Under the pieces are notes generated by a model. It was not told where the DNA came from, did no database searches, and saw only the letters and a program-made list of their open reading frames with translations. A program made the position numbers and the translations under genes. From a virus: 64,000 nucleotides of DNA. Positions within the stretch are counted from its first letter, which is position 1, and each line of letters starts with the position of its first letter. Shown here piece after piece: positions 40,053-49,871 of this stretch. The stretch is from IMG/VR virus record IMGVR_UViG_3300037010_000292, positions 1 through 64,000 of that record; one strand, written 5' to 3'.

Positions 40053-41954
40053 TTAGCTCGCCGCAGTCTGCGCCACCAGGGTGTTCATGCCCGAGAGCGC
40101 CGAGCTGGCCAGGTTGGCAAAGATGTTCGCATTCGCCGTGCCCAGCTGGCTGATCGTCGTGTTGAATGCGCGCTGGCTGTCGATGCCCGCGATCTGGGCT
40201 TTGATGTCGCCTTCTGCACGAGCGATGGCGACATCGGCAGCGGCCTTGTAGTAGCTCTGCTGGACCTGGGCGTTGCCGATCTGCGCCTGCACCTTGGCTT
40301 GGTAGGCCAGGATCACCTGACGCTGGTTTTCGATCTTAGTGCGGGCCACCTCACCACGGGCTTGCACCAGTGTGCTGTAGCCGCTCATCTGGGCCTGATA
40401 CTGGCTGGCGCGGGCCTGATTGGTCGCGGCAGCGGCGCGGATCACCTCGGCCTTGGCAGACACGACGGCTTGGTAGGCGTTCACCTGGGCACCGAAGGCG
40501 CGGACCTGGGTCTCGTAGACCTGGGCCTTGGCAGTCTGTCCACCGATGGCGGCGGTATAGCCCTGCCACTCGGCGCTCTTGGCCTGCACCTGAGTGGCGT
40601 AGGTCTGCACCTGGGCTTGGAACATTTCGAGCTTCAGCTTCTCCAGTCCGACGCGGCCCTGCACCGCTTCGATCTGCGTGCGGTACAGGTTGGACACAGA
40701 GACGAGGGATTCAATGCGAGCGCGGTAGATCTCGATCTCGGCGTGGTCCACAGTGGTCAGTGCTTGCAGTGCGTCGATCTCTGCCTTGTACAGCTCCACC
40801 CCAGCCATGGCCGCTTTGAGTCGGGTCTCATAGACCATGGCATCGGCCTTGTAGGCTTCGAGCTTCACCTCGAATGCCTTCACCGCAGTGTTGTAGGTCT
40901 CGACCACGGCATTCAGCACAGTCTTGCCGTACTCCAGAGCCTGGCCGTTGATGGTGGACAGGTTCTGCATGTAGGAGAGCGCCGCGTTCAGCATGGAGGT
41001 ACGCAGACCGGTGGAAGTGGTCACGGCGAACTGGAGGTTCTTCTGCTCCATCTCAGCCTGCATGACCACGATCTCGGCAGCGGCGCGGGCGTTGTTGTCG
41101 GCACCGCCTTGGCGTGCCTGCTGGGTAGCAGACAGGAGCGCGCCGCTGGGCATGGTGAAGCCGCGTGTGGCAGCGTCGGCCAGGGCCTGGTCACGCACAC
41201 GCAGTGCCTCGGCGTTGACCTTGCTCTTGCTGCGTTCGTAGATGGCGTTCTCGGCAGCAGCGTTCAGTCCGGTGCCGCCCGCCAGGTACTTGCTCAGCTG
41301 GGCTTCGATGGCCGACATCTGGGCGCTGTACTGCGGGTTGTACTTCGCCATCATGGAGTCCACATACCCGGCCACAGCAGCCTGCATGCTGGGTGCAGCG
41401 CTGGCGTACGAGTTGCCGAACACCGTATCCAGGTTCGTCGGCGCGACGGTGCCATCCACGGGCGCAGTGGCCGTGAACGAAGGCAGCAGCACCTGGGGCG
41501 CGTCCGGCACAGCGTGGTCTGCGAAGGTGGGTGCGTCCAGGAGCGGGTCCAGCAGCGCAGCCGGAGGGTCAGGGAATGCGATGGAGGTGTTGATGGCCGG
41601 AGCCACATCGGTGAAGGCTGCGAGCTGGGACGGGTCGGTCGGCAGCGTGATCGTGGGCAGGGTCGCGGCCAGGCTGGGAGCCACGCCTGCGTCCATGGTC
41701 GGGATGTCCTGGAACACGAGGCCATCAGTCGGCTCGGGTGGCGCTTCCATCGTGGCGTCGGTCAGCGTGGGCAGTGTGAGGTCGATGGTGGCGCTGGGCA
41801 AGTTCGGCAGTGTGGCCAGCGTGTAGTTCGGCACAGAGTAGCCAATGGAACCAGCCGTGGTGACGGCCTGCTGCATGGCATTGGTCGCCTGCGTGACGAG
41901 CGAGGTCGTGTAACCCTGCGCGTTGGAGATTAGGGAGGTGACATCTGCGGCCAT
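40053..41954 (-). CDS. Coiled-coil virion protein
   Basis: The 633-residue protein has a Pro/Thr/Asp-rich first third and then, from about residue 210, a nearly unbroken helical coiled coil with short repeats of the type AQVQAYxTQVQA. It is rich in Ala, Gln and Tyr and has no membrane helix. Position between tail and ejection genes suggests a tail or internal head component. I do not recognise a named family. Confidence 0.65.
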   Translation of the reverse strand: MAADVTSLISNAQGYTTSLVTQATNAMQQAVTTAGSIGYSVPNYTLATLPNLPSATIDLTLPTLTDATMEAPPEPTDGLVFQDIPTMDAGVAPSLAATLPTITLPTDPSQLAAFTDVAPAINTSIAFPDPPAALLDPLLDAPTFADHAVPDAPQVLLPSFTATAPVDGTVAPTNLDTVFGNSYASAAPSMQAAVAGYVDSMMAKYNPQYSAQMSAIEAQLSKYLAGGTGLNAAAENAIYERSKSKVNAEALRVRDQALADAATRGFTMPSGALLSATQQARQGGADNNARAAAEIVVMQAEMEQKNLQFAVTTSTGLRTSMLNAALSYMQNLSTINGQALEYGKTVLNAVVETYNTAVKAFEVKLEAYKADAMVYETRLKAAMAGVELYKAEIDALQALTTVDHAEIEIYRARIESLVSVSNLYRTQIEAVQGRVGLEKLKLEMFQAQVQTYATQVQAKSAEWQGYTAAIGGQTAKAQVYETQVRAFGAQVNAYQAVVSAKAEVIRAAAATNQARASQYQAQMSGYSTLVQARGEVARTKIENQRQVILAYQAKVQAQIGNAQVQQSYYKAAADVAIARAEGDIKAQIAGIDSQRAFNTTISQLGTANANIFANLASSALSGMNTLVAQTAAS

Positions 41955-41957
41955 GGC

Positions 41958-43034
41958 TTATACCTTTCGTGCGAGGGTGGTCACATTGAGCGTGACGGAG
42001 TCGAGGTCAAAATGATCGGTGCCGGACAGGCCGAGGGCGTAGTACCGAGCCTTGATGCCGCGCCCAAAGGCTTGGCGATAGTTCTGCGCGTGAGCCCCGC
42101 GCGGGGTGGTGTAGTTGTAGGTGTTGGCTGCGTTCTCGCGGGCGATCAGACTCACGGTGCTGGCCGGTGGCATGCGCCCGCCGAAGTAGGCCGTCTCCAC
42201 GGTTTTCTTCTGCGCAGACTTGAAGTCCGTCTCGGCGGTCTGCACGGCCCAGGTGTCCGTGGTCACACCTTCGAGCAGGTACAGGCCAGTGCTGTTCATG
42301 CCGTAGTAGCTGTTCTTGTAGCGCACGATGCGATCAAACGCGTAGTTCGTGTAGTGGGTCACTTCGTCCACAAGGTCCACGCCGGGGCGGGGGGTGTGGT
42401 TCAGGTTCACTGCATAGGCCTCGTAGGTCACGGCCACCACGGCGGTGCCGACGGCGGTGAGCGTGGCGCTCGGCATGGCCAGCCATGCCTGGGCCTGGGC
42501 ACCCAACCGCGCAGAGGGCATGAGCAGCGAGGCGTCGCCCATGTTGGGCTGGGAGCCAGAGGCCGTCAGGTCGTACAGAGGCAGCGTGAGGGCAGCGCCG
42601 CCCACGTTGCCGGTGGTGCCGGTGGCCGCGAGGGTGTAGCCGCCAGTCAGAGTCACGGAGAGCACCGCGCCGGAGTAGCCCACCAGGCTGTAGGTGTTCA
42701 CCCCGATGGAGCCGAAGGTCAGCGCTGCGCTGCCCTTGCCTGTGGCTGTGGCGCTGGAGGCGAGCGTAGGTGCGGGCATGGCCAGCGCGGCAGTGCCCAA
42801 CCCGACGGATGTGGCCGTGATGGTGAGCAGCCCCATGGGTGCTTCGAGTGCAGCATTCGCGCCGCCTCGGGCAGACAGCGTGGCAGACGGCATGGTGCCC
42901 GCGAAGGCCCGCTCACCGCTCGCGTCGTGGCCCGCCGCTGCCAGCACGGGGAAGGGCATCTGCCAGGCGATGTTCGCGCCACCATACGCTGCCACGGTGG
43001 GCGCAATGTAGATCAGGTTGGCGTCATTGCTCAT
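41958..43034 (-). CDS. Virion protein with AMPxxTL repeats
   Basis: The first two thirds of this 358-residue protein contain about six loose repeats with small residues and MPSATL/MPAPTL cores, probably short beta units. The last third is a distinct domain rich in Tyr and Asn (YTNYAFDRIVRYKNSYYGM). It overlaps the next gene upstream by four bases. A tail or fibre component is likely from context. Confidence 0.6.
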   Translation of the reverse strand: MSNDANLIYIAPTVAAYGGANIAWQMPFPVLAAAGHDASGERAFAGTMPSATLSARGGANAALEAPMGLLTITATSVGLGTAALAMPAPTLASSATATGKGSAALTFGSIGVNTYSLVGYSGAVLSVTLTGGYTLAATGTTGNVGGAALTLPLYDLTASGSQPNMGDASLLMPSARLGAQAQAWLAMPSATLTAVGTAVVAVTYEAYAVNLNHTPRPGVDLVDEVTHYTNYAFDRIVRYKNSYYGMNSTGLYLLEGVTTDTWAVQTAETDFKSAQKKTVETAYFGGRMPPASTVSLIARENAANTYNYTTPRGAHAQNYRQAFGRGIKARYYALGLSGTDHFDLDSVTLNVTTLARKV

Positions 43035-44899
43035 GTTGTGTATCCCACGTAGGAGTAGTAGTTGGGGGTGTAGCTCGCGGCATCAGCTAAGGCGCCCGTG
43101 GTGTGGGTCGCATAGTTTGCCCCGTCCCACTCGGTGTGGACCATCTGCGGCGTGGCACCGAAGGTGCTGTACACAATGTCGTATTGGGGGCGCGGAGTTA
43201 TTCCCGCCCAGCCGTCGGTCAGTGTCGGTGCTACGCTGTATAAGGCCGACTTGTATGGCACCAACTGCTCGCGGAACACGATGCCAGTGAAGTACCTGTT
43301 GTCCGCAGTTGTGTCAGCCGGGTACGTCGGGAACGTCTGCGGGCCTCCGGGGTATGTGGAACCGATGTAGGAAGATGTCCTGGAGATGCCGACACTTGCA
43401 GTTCGCGCCACTATGCGGAACCCATCCCTGCACCCGCTACACCACCATCCAGCCAGTGCCCACACTGGCTGGATGGTGGTTGCGGCGTCGACCTGGAAAT
43501 AGTCGAGCTCGTTAGTTATCACTGGATTCTGGTCGAAGATCGAGGTGGTCTCTGGTGTAGAGAATTCAGTCCCCGTGATGCGCAGCCCGTACGTCGGTTC
43601 AGTAACCGCAGTCTGATTGAACGAGATGTGAGCAGGGACCAGTATCTGGACTGGCGGATTGGCCGGGTCGTGCCCAGGGAAATATGTCGCGGGTATTGGG
43701 ATGGTGCCAGACCCTGTAGTGACGCTCGAAAGCACGCTGCCTTTGCCGTCCAGATTTTGCACAAGCACAAGCTGCCCGTTGATGTGGCATGCGAGTAGTG
43801 TTGGCGACTCCGCGTCGGCAAGTGCGTTTGCAGAAAGCGAGGTATTGCCGGTTCCAGACCCCGACACGTTCGTCCGGTCGAAGAAGCTGAAAGACGGTGC
43901 GTGGCTCAGTTTGTTCGCGCTGACCTGGGTGAGCGAAGCCGAAGGGGTATAGGTCTTGTCTGGATTCTGAGCAAACGTAAACCCTAGCTTGTAGTGGTAT
44001 CCGCCGTTGGCCCCACTGATCACCCCCAGGCAGGTGTTGTGCGCCTCGCTACCGGTGTCATCGAATGACCACCCCATGTCATCGCTGTATGAGGTCTTCC
44101 CGAAGAACGCTGACATGCCAGCGACTGAGATTAGCTGGAAGATCGTGCCTGCCGCAAGACCTGCCGTGATGCTCGCCGGGAATGTCTCTCCGGTAGGGAT
44201 GCCGCCGATCAGCTTGACCATCTCGCGCAGTGCGTCGGAACCAGTCTTCTTGCCAGCCAGCATCGGCAACTTCATGGCGATGACGCCACGCGCCGCACTG
44301 ATCTCCACCAGCCACGGCTTCTTATCTGGGTCGAGGATCACACCGTGGCAGACTGAGAACTGCCAGTTGTACTTGACCACCACATCTGCCGGGTTGACCT
44401 TTGTCCGCCCCAGGCCCACCAGGAACTGGACGACCTTCGCCATGATGCCGGAGTACATGCTGGCACGCAGGTCACCGTGCTGGCTGGTCGTGTGGCCGAA
44501 GTAGGATGCGGTGGTGATGGAGCTGTCGCGCAGCGTGGACAGTTTGGGCTCGTAGTTGTAGGTATTCGGGCTCTTGGCCGGGTCACTGCCCAGGGCCAGC
44601 TTGTAGCACTGGGTCGTGGGCTTGAACTTGCTCAGGGATGGGACTGAGGCTGTGCCTGGTGGGGAGCCGGGCGGCGGGGCGCTGACGATGGTGCCGCCCT
44701 GCACCACGCCACTCAGGATGCTGACGCCTCCCGAGAGGGTGATGTAGTCGTGCTCGCCGTCAATGCGGGCTTTGATGGAAACACCGTCGATCTCGAACTG
44801 CTGACTCGCGTGTTGCAGCCCCGTCGCCCGCAGAGCTTTGATGCGACTGCGGGCAAACGGGAGGAACTGCTCACCACCTTGAATCAGCCGGTGTTCCAC
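43031..44899 (-). CDS. Large virion protein
   Basis: The 622-residue protein opens with a conserved pattern (HRLIQGGEQFLPFARSRIKAL) that I recognise from tail-region proteins of other phages, then a mixed beta-rich body with many Ser, Thr and Gly. Near residue 500 a WWCSGCRDGF segment holds two Cys. No enzyme motif seen. It lies between the nozzle-like protein and the coiled-coil protein and is probably a tail component. Confidence 0.65.
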   Translation of the reverse strand: MEHRLIQGGEQFLPFARSRIKALRATGLQHASQQFEIDGVSIKARIDGEHDYITLSGGVSILSGVVQGGTIVSAPPPGSPPGTASVPSLSKFKPTTQCYKLALGSDPAKSPNTYNYEPKLSTLRDSSITTASYFGHTTSQHGDLRASMYSGIMAKVVQFLVGLGRTKVNPADVVVKYNWQFSVCHGVILDPDKKPWLVEISAARGVIAMKLPMLAGKKTGSDALREMVKLIGGIPTGETFPASITAGLAAGTIFQLISVAGMSAFFGKTSYSDDMGWSFDDTGSEAHNTCLGVISGANGGYHYKLGFTFAQNPDKTYTPSASLTQVSANKLSHAPSFSFFDRTNVSGSGTGNTSLSANALADAESPTLLACHINGQLVLVQNLDGKGSVLSSVTTGSGTIPIPATYFPGHDPANPPVQILVPAHISFNQTAVTEPTYGLRITGTEFSTPETTSIFDQNPVITNELDYFQVDAATTIQPVWALAGWWCSGCRDGFRIVARTASVGISRTSSYIGSTYPGGPQTFPTYPADTTADNRYFTGIVFREQLVPYKSALYSVAPTLTDGWAGITPRPQYDIVYSTFGATPQMVHTEWDGANYATHTTGALADAASYTPNYYSYVGYTT

Positions 44900-44904
44900 A
44901 GGGC

Positions 44905-45654
44905 TTACTGTGCGGGCACAGTGAAGACGAAGGAGTCGATGGTGGTCGGCGCACCGATGGCGATGGCGATGTTCGACAGGTTCAGGTCTGCGCCGGAGGT
45001 AGCGATGGAGCCATCCATGCGGGGCAGGGTGGTCGACAGAGCGCCAGCATCAGCGGCAGAGCCAATCAGGCGGAACCAGCCAGCAGTGCCTGCGGCTACG
45101 CCATTGAAGCTCCACACGCCGGACTTCGACACCGTGCCGCTAGCAGCGGGGGTGAACACCAGGCCGTTGGCAGGGTTCACGCCACTGGCGATATTGCCGG
45201 TGGTGACGGTCAAGGTGCTAGTCGCGGCCACGACGTAGCCGTTGTGGACAGCGCCAGTGCCAGCCTTGGGGGTCAGGGTCACGACAGCGCCAGAGGCTGA
45301 GGCCAGGTAGTAGCCGTTGCGGTTCACTGCATCAGCCAGGTCTGAGGCGGTCTGGGTGGTGCTGGTGTTGTAGGGGATGGTCTCGTTCGGGATGATGTTG
45401 AACGTACCGACGGTCACGGCGGTGATGCTGCCGGTGGCGCCAGTGATGGTTACGTTGCCGGTGGCGCGGGTCTCCTGGGTCAGGGCGGCGGAGGCCGCCG
45501 TCACTGTGCCCAGCAGGGTGCCGGTCACTGCAGCATCAGCGGTAGCAGGCTGAGTGCCAGAGTAGATGCCGATGGAGCCGTTCTTGAACAGCTCGCCGAA
45601 GCCGCCGTTGCCAGCCAGGCCGGTACGAGTACCGGTAGAGAGACGCAAAGTCAT
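44905..45654 (-). CDS. Beta-rich virion protein
   Basis: The 249-residue protein is rich in Thr, Ala, Gly and Val with regular beta-strand patterns, typical of phage decoration or fibre-adaptor proteins. AAAGGA precedes the start. It lies five bases upstream of the 622-residue gene and is translated with it. No named family. Confidence 0.65.
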   Translation of the reverse strand: MTLRLSTGTRTGLAGNGGFGELFKNGSIGIYSGTQPATADAAVTGTLLGTVTAASAALTQETRATGNVTITGATGSITAVTVGTFNIIPNETIPYNTSTTQTASDLADAVNRNGYYLASASGAVVTLTPKAGTGAVHNGYVVAATSTLTVTTGNIASGVNPANGLVFTPAASGTVSKSGVWSFNGVAAGTAGWFRLIGSAADAGALSTTLPRMDGSIATSGADLNLSNIAIAIGAPTTIDSFVFTVPAQ

Positions 45655-45720
45655 GATGAGTTCCTTTAGGAGTAACGATTGAAGAAAAGTGGGGTAAAGT
45701 TCATGTGTACGCTCAGTCAG

Positions 45721-45825
45721 CTATCTTCGATTGGCACGTACCCAACCAAAGATTCCGCGCACCAAGCGTACGTAGCTGAGAAGCGCAAGCTCCACCCAAC
45801 CGGCACGATATAGGCTATTTAGCAT
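45721..45825 (-). CDS. Very small basic protein
   Basis: ATG 45,825 overlaps the stop of the nozzle-like gene and follows GGAGGG at about ten bases, giving 34 residues. ATG 45,861 would give 46 residues. The product is basic with a hydrophobic centre (WVELALLSYVRLVRGIFG), so it may touch the membrane. Tentative. Confidence 0.4.
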   Translation of the reverse strand: MLNSLYRAGWVELALLSYVRLVRGIFGWVRANRR

Positions 45826-46960
45826 TGAATGGATACCCTCCAGCATGGAGTGCAACGACATAGCGTTTTTGCCCGCCACTGCGCACAATGGCCCCGCCAG
45901 CACTAAGACCTGGCGCCACTGAAACTTGGCGCTCGGTAAGATTCTTGAAGGGCAGCGCGGCGCACAGGCCCCGCAGTGTCCAGAACAGGATGCGGTCATC
46001 GTCCTCGGCCCAGTGCTGGCCAGGGATGACGCCGTAGTCGGCCAGCTCTTGGAGCTTGTCACCGGTGTAGGCAAACACACGTGCATCGGTGCCGATGATC
46101 AGTGCGTCGTCGTGCGGGGCCAGCATCAGGACTTGGCCAGGCACGATGAAGAAGTTGCTGTTCAAGTTGAACAGGTGGAAACCCAGAGGCTCAGTGAACC
46201 AGACCACGGTCTGCTTCTCATTGGGCATGTACTGCGCGGCGTAGATGCAGCCCTTCCAGTGCTGGATCACGCTGGACCCAGCAGGCAGCGGGTCCAAGAA
46301 GGCGTTGAGCAGGTCGCGCCCGAGGGTGTCGATGGAGCCGTTGAAGGTCAGGCTCTTGGCCACGGTGACGTAGGCCAGCTGGTACACGTCGCTGTTGGCC
46401 GGTGCGATGTAGACGTTCGTCACACCGCCAGCCTGCGGGATGTTGGAGATCACCAGCGCCTGGGAGCCGTCGAGGTAAATCTCAGCGGAGTCACCGGTGC
46501 CGGTCTCGCGCCCGTCGGGCAGCACGAAGGAGCAGCGCACCTGGTAGACGCCAGCAGGCAGGTTGCCGGTGGAGGCCGACACAGCGGGCGGCGTCGGCGT
46601 GGCCCAGGCCCACGGCAGCACGGTGTTGTCCGGCAGGATCACACCGCTGTCGGTGCCGTTGTTGAAGAAGACCTGGCCGTTCACTTCGGCCCAGAACATC
46701 TGTGCGTTCGAAATTAGAGTTATGAGTTGAGCGCCCTCGAAGGTCTGCAGTACGCCTGCCTTGACGACGTAGCAGCGCTGGTAGTCCTGGGTGCTGTAGA
46801 TGGCGGTGTAGTTGCCCACCAGAGACTGGCTGTACCCCTCACGGCTGACGAGGGAGCCGGTGCTGGTCACGTTCACGTTGTCTGCTTGGACGAGCCAGTC
46901 CAGACCGAGCCGCAAAGGGTCGGTCACGTTGTTGAGACCTCGGAACGCTTTGATGTCCAT
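45815..46960 (-). CDS. Tail nozzle/tube-like protein
   Basis: The 381-residue protein begins MDIKAFRGLNNVTDPLRLG and shows beta-propeller-like repeats. This start and layout resemble podovirus tail nozzle proteins that follow the adaptor in the tail. It is the first gene of a separate transcription unit, since a motif copy lies directly upstream (46,966-46,989). The assignment rests on pattern and position. Confidence 0.65.
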   Translation of the reverse strand: MDIKAFRGLNNVTDPLRLGLDWLVQADNVNVTSTGSLVSREGYSQSLVGNYTAIYSTQDYQRCYVVKAGVLQTFEGAQLITLISNAQMFWAEVNGQVFFNNGTDSGVILPDNTVLPWAWATPTPPAVSASTGNLPAGVYQVRCSFVLPDGRETGTGDSAEIYLDGSQALVISNIPQAGGVTNVYIAPANSDVYQLAYVTVAKSLTFNGSIDTLGRDLLNAFLDPLPAGSSVIQHWKGCIYAAQYMPNEKQTVVWFTEPLGFHLFNLNSNFFIVPGQVLMLAPHDDALIIGTDARVFAYTGDKLQELADYGVIPGQHWAEDDDRILFWTLRGLCAALPFKNLTERQVSVAPGLSAGGAIVRSGGQKRYVVALHAGGYPFNAK

Positions 46961-46965
46961 GGTGG

Positions 46966-46989
46966 GGTATTCTATATTAGATGTTAGAT
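46966..46989 (-). promoter_or_regulatory. Recurring TCTAA-type motif (variant)
   Basis: On the - strand: ATCTAACATCTAATATAGAA, with TAGAAT as a possible -10. It overlaps the stop of the fibre gene and lies six bases before ATG 46,960. It resembles the variant at 26,617. Confidence 0.6.
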
Positions 46990-49862
46990 TTGACCATCCT
47001 GGCCTCAGCTGGGACGATGATCGTGCGCAGCCGGTTCGACTTGAACACGAAGCCGCTGGTGATTGACGCAGACATGGTCGCTGTTGCGTATGCCTGGGCG
47101 CTCAGGGTCATAGCGGTGGAGAAGTTCGGCACCATGCTCGCCTGCGCCTGCGCACCAGCGGCCAGCGAGTAGGTCTGGAGGATCGCGCCTGAGCCAGAGG
47201 CCTCCGCAGCCGGAGATGCTGCCATGAGCTTCTGGATGGACGCAGCCGAAGATGCCAGAGCGGTTGCGGCAGGGGCTGCGCCCATCTGTACGGTGATCAG
47301 CAGCGCAGCAGGCGCGGAGGCTTGTGCTGCACCGGTCCCGGCTAGCTGAACGGCCTGCATGACAGCGCCAGTCGCCTGGGCCTGGGCCTGGGCCTGGGCG
47401 GCTAGCAGGGCCCGTATCGTGGCGCTGGCCGACGCAGACGCTGACGCTACGGCAGAGGCTTGCAGCAGTGGGTAGTTCAGCAGTCCAGCGGAGGCGCTTG
47501 CGCTGGCAACCTGGACGGACGAGAGCAGTTTGCTCAGACTGAGTGCTGGGCTTCCAGATGCAACCGAGTGTGCGTCGGCGGCGAGCGGCACCGATAGGGC
47601 GATAGAGCAGCCGGTGGCCGCAGTAGCCACCGCAGTAGCTAGGAGAACCCGCTGCACCATAATTGATGCGGAGGCGGAAGCAGAAGAGACCCCTGCAGCC
47701 CCAAGTGCTACCACTCCAGACGTGCTGAGTGCTGCCGTAGCTGAAGCGATCGCTGTTGCAGATGCCGAAAGTGTCGTGTTGGTGAAAGCGAGCGCTGCCT
47801 GCACAGTCGCAGCAGCAGAGAACGCTACCGCGAGAACTACGGTCGTTGCCGTAGTTATTGGTGCGACGGCGCTAAGAACCAGCCCGCCGCCAGCGGGCAT
47901 GGTGTATCCCGTGGTTCCCGTGTCCGATGGCATCACGACCGTGACGCCGTTCCCACTACATGCCACAGCTCCGGCCACCGGCGCTGTGTGCGCGGCCCAG
48001 GTTACGCCGTCTGCGGACGTGAGTATGGTCGTCGTGGTGCCCGCCACCGCGATGAAGTTCCCGCCGTCAAACGAGATAGTCCAGTTTGTTCCAGCCGGGG
48101 CGATAGAACCTATGCTGCTCGATGTCGTGTGCAGCCCGTTGGGTGACGATGCTACGACTTGGCCACTAATGGAGACAAACTTCCCATTCCCGTACGCAGA
48201 CGGCGGCCCATCGGCAGGCTTGAACGGGTCGTTTGTGTTGTACGTTATCGCCGACTGAAACCCGCTCGGAGAGATGGCCTGCATCCCGGAGCCACCATAA
48301 GTCCAGGCCCGGAATACCCCGTTGCCGTAGCAGACGCCGTTCCATCCCTGAAGCCCCGTGCCTGTGGGTATGGTCGGCATGGTCGAGAAGACCCAGCTTA
48401 TACCATCCGCCGATGTCGCGGCGTACCCATCATTTGACAATGCACAGAACAGCCCTCCGCCGAACGCGAGGTCGACCCACTTATACGAGGCCGGCAATGT
48501 CCTGGTGGTCCAGGTGAACCCGTCAGGCGATGTGTGGTAGCTGGTCGAGAGGTACGAGAATATAACGAACAGGCCGTTTCCGTACGCGACTTGGGTGTTG
48601 CCCCCGAGATAACTTAGCGTGACGGTTGTCCATGTCGCGCCGTTGTCGCTAGACACGTCGACCGACGCAGCCGCATAAGGTACTGCGACGAACTGTCCGT
48701 TGCCGTACGCGACGCCCCTCCAAAATGAGGACGTGGCTGGCGCTGAGAACGTCGCCGGTGATGTGTAGCTGGGGGTGTACACCGGCATGCTGGCGGATGC
48801 CAGAGCAGTTGCCGACATCGAGACTACGTTGTACGTAAACGTCGTGGAGAATGCGGCTGAGGCGACAGCGTTGGCGGCGAGTTGCACCCCGGACGCAGCG
48901 GCGGAACTTGCTGTCGGCCCGTTCCCGATGGTGATGGAGGTTGTCCCAGCCGCAGCCGGGATGATGATCACGGCACCACTGGTGCTAAATACCCCATCAG
49001 CTCCAGAAATCGGCAGCGAGTACAGTACCCACGTCAGACCGTCCTGCGAAAGAATCATGTCTGAGGAGTTGGGCTCAACAGCGATGAAGTTTCGCCCATC
49101 GAAGCACAATTGCCACTGACGCCCTGAAGTCGGTATGGCACCTATTGTCGAGTACGTTGTCGGCAGACCGTTGGTCGAGAGAGCCACCATGTCGTCTTTA
49201 ATACTGACGAACACGCCTCTACCAAACGCAGTAGCGGGACTGGCGGTCGACCCGGCTGCTAGTGGGTTTAATAAGTTCGCAGTGCTGCCGCTCTGGAATG
49301 CATTGGTAGACGACGCCTGTGCAGCACTGCCGTAGGCAGAAGCGACAAACATCCCATTACCGTAGACGACGCTATTCCAGTACGGTGAAGTGCCTGTGCT
49401 AGGCATGGCCGTTATGGTCCAGCTCAGTCCGTCCGACGAAGCCGCAGCATACCCGTCACCGGACAGTGCGCAGAACTGCCCGCCTCCGTAGATGATTGAG
49501 TCCCAGAGATGGGACGCCGGGAGTGTTCTGGTCGTCCATGTGGTCCCGTCAGGCGACGTGATGTATGAGGCCGACGAGTAGACAAGGCCAACAAATAGCC
49601 CTGCACCGAAGGCAGGATTTGTGTATGAGGCCGCACCTAGCGCGATGGACTGTGTAGTCCATGTAACACCCAGATCAGTGGATACCGCAGCGACGGATGA
49701 CGAGTCCGCCAAGCTGACGAGCACGCCATTACCGTACGCCGGTGTGGTCCACTGCGTGGGCGCTGCCGGGAACGTGTGGGTATCAAATACCGTGTAGTTG
49801 GGCGCTGGCCCAACTAGGCTAGCACCCGCCGCTGCATTTGCGGCGAGAGTAACTGCCGCCAT
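46977..49862 (-). CDS. BNR/Asp-box repeat tail fibre protein
   Basis: The 961-residue protein contains repeated Asp-box-like motifs (SPDGTTWTTRTL, SSDGLSWTI, SADGISWVF) separated by YGNG and GGGxFCALS segments, the mark of a beta-propeller as in sialidase-like fibres. The block in residues 1-330 is repeated in 345-690. A long Ala/Ser-rich stretch follows (about 690-930). It probably forms a receptor-binding fibre. No catalytic glycosidase residues are evident. Confidence 0.75.
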   Translation of the reverse strand: MAAVTLAANAAAGASLVGPAPNYTVFDTHTFPAAPTQWTTPAYGNGVLVSLADSSSVAAVSTDLGVTWTTQSIALGAASYTNPAFGAGLFVGLVYSSASYITSPDGTTWTTRTLPASHLWDSIIYGGGQFCALSGDGYAAASSDGLSWTITAMPSTGTSPYWNSVVYGNGMFVASAYGSAAQASSTNAFQSGSTANLLNPLAAGSTASPATAFGRGVFVSIKDDMVALSTNGLPTTYSTIGAIPTSGRQWQLCFDGRNFIAVEPNSSDMILSQDGLTWVLYSLPISGADGVFSTSGAVIIIPAAAGTTSITIGNGPTASSAAASGVQLAANAVASAAFSTTFTYNVVSMSATALASASMPVYTPSYTSPATFSAPATSSFWRGVAYGNGQFVAVPYAAASVDVSSDNGATWTTVTLSYLGGNTQVAYGNGLFVIFSYLSTSYHTSPDGFTWTTRTLPASYKWVDLAFGGGLFCALSNDGYAATSADGISWVFSTMPTIPTGTGLQGWNGVCYGNGVFRAWTYGGSGMQAISPSGFQSAITYNTNDPFKPADGPPSAYGNGKFVSISGQVVASSPNGLHTTSSSIGSIAPAGTNWTISFDGGNFIAVAGTTTTILTSADGVTWAAHTAPVAGAVACSGNGVTVVMPSDTGTTGYTMPAGGGLVLSAVAPITTATTVVLAVAFSAAATVQAALAFTNTTLSASATAIASATAALSTSGVVALGAAGVSSASASASIMVQRVLLATAVATAATGCSIALSVPLAADAHSVASGSPALSLSKLLSSVQVASASASAGLLNYPLLQASAVASASASASATIRALLAAQAQAQAQATGAVMQAVQLAGTGAAQASAPAALLITVQMGAAPAATALASSAASIQKLMAASPAAEASGSGAILQTYSLAAGAQAQASMVPNFSTAMTLSAQAYATATMSASITSGFVFKSNRLRTIIVPAEARMVKSNI

Positions 49863-49871
49863 GGCTCGACC

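Noticed and set aside
40299-41933. 544-codon open frame on + opposite the coiled-coil gene
   Set aside because: Composition is typical of antisense reading of an Ala/Gln-rich gene, with no start signal.
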